Below, in pieces: positions 15,916 to 17,731 of a DNA stretch of 17,731 nucleotides. The stretch spans positions 1 to 17,731 of the forward strand of contig CAYSBC010000042.1 in NCBI GenBank assembly GCA_964429195.1, read 5' to 3'. Under the pieces are notes generated by a model. It saw only the letters and a program-made list of their open reading frames with translations, did no database searches and had not been told where the DNA came from. The number at the start of each line of letters is the position of its first letter. Position 1 is the first letter of the stretch. The stretch comes from JBBAFM01 sp041655415. GTDB lineage: Bacteria > Bacillota > Clostridia > Peptostreptococcales > JAAYPU01. The position numbers and the translations under genes are program-made.

Positions 15916-17040
15916 CTACTTATTCAGTTTTTCCTTGATGATTGCTACAATCCTGTTTGCAGCCATTCCATCCCCATAAGGATTGACGGCTTGCGCCATT
16001 TTATTGTACTCAACCTTATTAATGAGCAAGTTCCGTGCCAACTGATATAATGTGTCCTTATCGACGCCCGCAAGCTTGACTGTCCCTGCTTCAACAGCCT
16101 CTGGTCTTTCTGTTTCTTTTCTTACCACTAAGACGGGTTTCCCTAAAGATGGTGCTTCTTCTTGTAATCCTCCTGAATCTGTTATAATGAGATAGGATTT
16201 CGACAAGAGATTGACAAAAGGCTGATAGTTTAAGGGGTCAATGAGATGAACCCTCTTTATGCCACCTAATATATTATCTGCTGCCTCTTTGACCTTAGGA
16301 TTGAGATGAACGGGAAAAACAATCTCGACGTCCTCATGCTTCTCTATAATTTCCTTTAGCGCACTAAAAATATTGTTCATGTATACGCCTAAATTTTCTC
16401 TTCGATGACAAGTTACTGTAATGATTCTTTTTTGTTCAAAATCAATATTCCTTAATACTGGATGATCAAATTCATATTCTTTGTTAGCAACCTGAATGAG
16501 AGCATCTATTACAGTATTTCCTGTTATGTAAATATGACTTTCTTCTATCCCCTCTTTTAAGAGATTGTCTTTGTTCCTTGGGGTTGGGGAAAAATGAAAA
16601 TCAGCCATGTGCCCTGTCAGAACCCGATTCATTTCTTCCGGAAAAGGTGAATACTTATTATAGGTTCTAAGCCCGGCTTCTACATGACCGATTTTAATTT
16701 GGTGATAAAAAGCAGCTAAGGCTGCAGTAAATGTTGTTGTCGTATCTCCGTGTACCAGTATGATGTCCGGACTTACTTGCTTTATGACCTTCTCTAATCC
16801 TTCTAATACCCTTGAAGTCACCTGGGATAATGTCTGGTTATCCTTCATAATATTCAGATCGTAATCAGGCTTTAATTGGAACAAATCAATAACTTGATCC
16901 AACATTTCTCTGTGCTGTGCTGTTACACATAAGATACTTTCTATATCCTGATCTTCTTCTAATGCCTTCACCAGAGGAGCCATTTTTATGGCCTCCGGCC
17001 TTGTCCCAAATACGGTTAATACCTTTATTTTATTGTTCAT
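15916..17040 (-). CDS. wecB: UDP-N-acetylglucosamine 2-epimerase (non-hydrolysing)
   Basis: The enzyme interconverts UDP-GlcNAc and UDP-ManNAc in the cytoplasm, feeding ManNAc-containing wall polymers such as teichoic acid linkage units or surface polysaccharides. The 374-residue protein starts with KVLTVFGTRPEAIKMAPL. It carries the catalytic residues known from the family: D99 in LVHGDTTTTF, E121 in HVEAGLRT, E135 in PFPEEMNR and H212 in TCHRRENLG. TDSGGLQEEAPSLGKPVLV forms the UDP-binding region. Its ATG lies within the last codons of the upstream transferase gene (11-base overlap), with AGGAGAG five bases upstream, so both are translated from one message. A hydrolysing or sialic-acid variant is unlikely because the motifs are those of the WecB/MnaA type. 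Confidence 0.96.
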   Translation of the reverse strand: MNNKIKVLTVFGTRPEAIKMAPLVKALEEDQDIESILCVTAQHREMLDQVIDLFQLKPDYDLNIMKDNQTLSQVTSRVLEGLEKVIKQVSPDIILVHGDTTTTFTAALAAFYHQIKIGHVEAGLRTYNKYSPFPEEMNRVLTGHMADFHFSPTPRNKDNLLKEGIEESHIYITGNTVIDALIQVANKEYEFDHPVLRNIDFEQKRIITVTCHRRENLGVYMNNIFSALKEIIEKHEDVEIVFPVHLNPKVKEAADNILGGIKRVHLIDPLNYQPFVNLLSKSYLIITDSGGLQEEAPSLGKPVLVVRKETERPEAVEAGTVKLAGVDKDTLYQLARNLLINKVEYNKMAQAVNPYGDGMAANRIVAIIKEKLNK

Positions 17041-17731
17041 TTTTCTCTCCTATTTCACTGTCATCCATTCTCGTAAATACATAAATCAGGGCTGACGTGA
17101 GTATAATCAATACGGTGGTTTCAAGAATCATATTTTTATTAACCAAGATGGCAGAAACCCCCAAAATCCCACTTAATGCATAGAGAATGATGACTGTTTT
17201 CTTTTGATTCATTCCTTTTGATAGTATTCTGTGATGGATGTGACCCTTATCAGCCTCCATGATAGACTTGCCATTCAACAACCTTCTGTAGATTGCAAAG
17301 GCCGTATCAAAAATAGGCAGCCCTAAAACTAAAACAGGCATGACTGTTGCGATAGCTGCAGCCCCCTTCATTGGTCCGATAATCGATACAGTGGCCAGCA
17401 TTAAGCCTAAGAATAAAGAGCCCCCATCACCCATAAAGATTTTAGCAGGATTAAAATTGTAGGGCAAGAAACCCAGTGTGCCACCTGCTATAGCCAGTGT
17501 AATCAATGCTACCTCAGGCCGATCGTTGAGATAGGCTATATAAGCCATTGAGAATGAAGCAATGGCTGTGATCCCTGCAGCTAATCCATCTAAACCATCG
17601 ATAAGATTGATGGTATTCGTTATCCCTACAATCCAAATAACTGTGATGATACAGCTGACAAGCCCCGGGAAAAATACATAGCCCTCTTTAAAAGGATGGC
17701 CTATATAATTAATTCTGATTCCGGAATAAAA
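17030..17731 (-). CDS. wecA: Undecaprenyl-phosphate N-acetylglucosaminyl 1-phosphate transferase (WecA/TagO type), N-terminus cut by window edge
   Basis: The frame is open from the right edge to the stop at 17030, giving 233 residues of C-terminal sequence; an internal ATG at 17548 is not the true start. It is a multi-pass membrane protein of the polyprenyl-phosphate sugar-1-phosphate transferase superfamily. The motifs are NTINLIDGLDGLAAG, FMGDGGSLFLG and HIHHRIL. The last, in the cytoplasmic loop before the final helices, is typical of the WecA/TagO branch and not of MraY. The family transfers GlcNAc-1-phosphate from UDP-GlcNAc to undecaprenyl phosphate, the first membrane step of teichoic acid or other wall-glycan synthesis. 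The overlapping wecB supports that pathway. Exact acceptor polymer and sugar are not shown by the sequence. Confidence 0.93.
   Translation of the reverse strand, partial: FYSGIRINYIGHPFKEGYVFFPGLVSCIITVIWIVGITNTINLIDGLDGLAAGITAIASFSMAYIAYLNDRPEVALITLAIAGGTLGFLPYNFNPAKIFMGDGGSLFLGLMLATVSIIGPMKGAAAIATVMPVLVLGLPIFDTAFAIYRRLLNGKSIMEADKGHIHHRILSKGMNQKKTVIILYALSGILGVSAILVNKNMILETTVLIILTSALIYVFTRMDDSEIGEKNEQ

Noticed and set aside
1..17731. CRISPR array, tRNA or rRNA gene, phage or defence system
   Set aside because: No regular direct-repeat array, no recognisable RNA gene and no phage or defence protein family is visible; the coding content is housekeeping, sporulation and energy metabolism.

Overview
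The window looks like a chromosomal piece of a low-GC, spore-forming Firmicute, most likely a Clostridia-class anaerobe. The evidence is AT-rich DNA, strong AGGAGG-type ribosome binding sites, several GTG/TTG starts, spoIIE, and a bacterial V-type ATPase operon. All genes except sfsA lie on the minus strand, so transcription runs mainly from high to low coordinates.

Reading in the direction of transcription (right to left), the window opens with the 3' part of a wecA/tagO-like glycan-lipid initiating transferase (cut by the right edge). It overlaps wecB, a UDP-GlcNAc 2-epimerase. Together these point to synthesis of an undecaprenyl-linked cell-wall polymer. A 155-bp gap with a good promoter candidate follows, then a nine-gene V-type ATPase operon from about 15.76 kb to 7.14 kb. 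Its order is G/H(ntpF)-I-K-E-C-F(ntpG)-A-B-D, the order of the Enterococcus hirae sodium V-ATPase operon as far as ntpD; ntpH and ntpJ are not seen. The catalytic subunit has its P-loop lysine and glutamate at positions 238 and 261, subunit B has its arginine finger at 350, and the K rotor subunit keeps every sodium ligand known from E. hirae. A Na+-coupled rotary ATPase is therefore the best reading. Genes of the operon overlap or abut, so translational coupling is likely.

Between the ATPase operon and metG lies a 403-bp non-coding stretch interrupted by exactly 100 Ns, an assembly gap. Left of the gap is a block with two copies of a 16-bp motif and a TGTCCCC boundary that resembles the end of an IS21-type insertion sequence. 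Right of it is a perfect 15-bp inverted repeat. The true sequence and length here are unknown, and an entire mobile element may be missing.

Next come metG (methionyl-tRNA synthetase with a C-terminal tRNA-binding domain) and tatD, a two-gene unit driven by a strong sigma-A-type promoter with a short leader. sfsA is the only plus-strand gene. It converges on tatD with 10 bp between stops, and it diverges from spoIIE across a roughly 270-bp intergenic region. spoIIE (sporulation phosphatase) is followed 14 bp later by tilS (tRNA-Ile lysidine synthetase), which runs off the left edge; both belong to a conserved Firmicute neighbourhood.

I see no CRISPR array, RNA gene, phage gene or clearly new multi-gene system. 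The points most worth checking are the unresolved gap with its IS-like end beside the metG promoter, and the sodium-binding signature of the V-ATPase.
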